A DNA stretch of 64,000 nucleotides from JAVVHH01 sp963835135 (GTDB taxonomy: Bacteria > Pseudomonadota > Alphaproteobacteria > Acetobacterales > Acetobacteraceae), in assembly GCA_963835135.1 (NCBI GenBank), contig CAWIEF010000005.1:558001-622000 (forward strand), given 5' to 3'. The position numbers were made by a program, and so were the translations under genes. The notes beneath the pieces were generated by a model. It made no database searches. It saw only the letters and a program-made list of their open reading frames with translations, and was not told the DNA's origin. This document shows, one piece after another, positions 63,688 to 64,000 of the stretch; the first letter of the stretch is position 1; every line of letters starts with the position of its first letter.

Positions 63688-64000
63688 ATGGACGGCACCG
63701 AAGGTCTCACGCGCTTCCCGCTCGCCCGCCGCGGCATGCTCATGTCGGGCCTGATCAGCGGTTTCACGCTCGCCGTGACCCCGGTGGAGGCGCAGGTCAT
63801 CCATACCGACATGACCGGGATCACCGGCAGCGAGGTCAAGATCCCGGTTTCGGACGGCGAGATGCCGGGTTATGCGGCCAAGCCGAGCGGCGCCGGTCCG
63901 TTCCCGGTCATCCTCGTCAACGAGGAGATCTTCGGCGTCCACGAGCACATCAAGGACCTCTGCCGCCGGCTCGCGAAGAGCGGCTATCTCGCGGTCGCCC
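63688..64000 (+). CDS. Dienelactone hydrolase family protein (3' truncated)
   Basis: The first 104 residues of an alpha/beta-hydrolase. A Tat/Sec-like lead (FPLARRGMLMSGLISGFTLA) is followed by GSEVKIPVSDGEMPGYAAKP, PFPVILVNEEIFGVHEHIKD and LCRRLAKSGYLAVA. The VNEEIFGVHEHIxDxxRRLAxxGY pattern is typical of dienelactone hydrolases; the catalytic residues lie beyond the window. The RR near residue 14 suggests twin-arginine export. Confidence 0.85.
   Translation, partial: MDGTEGLTRFPLARRGMLMSGLISGFTLAVTPVEAQVIHTDMTGITGSEVKIPVSDGEMPGYAAKPSGAGPFPVILVNEEIFGVHEHIKDLCRRLAKSGYLAVA

Overview
The window is chromosomal DNA of a G+C-rich alphaproteobacterium, with a block of much lower G+C, phage-like DNA inserted in it at about 9.7-47.12 kb. 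Gene content and order on the flanks (ppk-ppx, hda, an AI-2E/PerM family protein, pgsA-like, purM-purN, minCDE, rppH, ctpA, envC-like, gpmI, two YdcH genes, purEK, icd) suggest Rhodospirillales, probably Acetobacteraceae. That placement rests on synteny and protein resemblance recalled from memory, not on a search.

Left flank (1-9.69 kb): the end of an EVE-domain gene, acetyl-CoA synthetase, argG (one frameshift), and the leftward set perM > hda > ppk > ppx with overlapping stop/start codons. Right flank (47.12-64 kb): the pgsA-like gene reads left towards perM. purM and purN read right, followed by a cytochrome oxidase subunit IV gene, a hydroxyacid dehydrogenase, minCDE, a periplasmic isochorismatase-like protein, a leftward cell-envelope group (gpmI, envC-like, ctpA, polysaccharide-deacetylase-like, rppH), then purEK, nnrU, icd and a partial dienelactone hydrolase.

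Inserted block: an almost complete short-tailed (podovirus-like) genome. From about 41.2 kb, two arms diverge. The leftward arm (41.0 to 10.1 kb) carries small early or accessory genes, a lysis group (M15 peptidase, small membrane proteins, an overlapping spanin-like pair), packaging and head genes (TerL, portal, scaffold, major capsid), an endonuclease VII-like HNH gene, tail and ejection proteins, a long tail fibre flanked by two related small proteins, and a RusA-like resolvase. The rightward arm (41.6 to 47.1 kb) carries a DUF559 nuclease, an ERF-type single-strand annealing protein, several unrecognised short genes and a HigA-like antitoxin without a visible toxin. I found no integrase, DNA polymerase, tRNA gene or clear att repeat.

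Almost every long gene in the inserted block is broken by single-base frameshifts. Many protein families can be read only by joining two or three frames. The host flanks show just three frameshifts (argG, hda, purN). The three host breaks are in normally essential or conserved genes, so sequence error is likely for them. The excess inside the block could mean a decaying prophage, a poorly covered region, or a chimeric join, and read mapping across 9.69 and 47.12 kb would decide. Coordinates of frameshifted genes below run from the apparent start to the apparent final stop.
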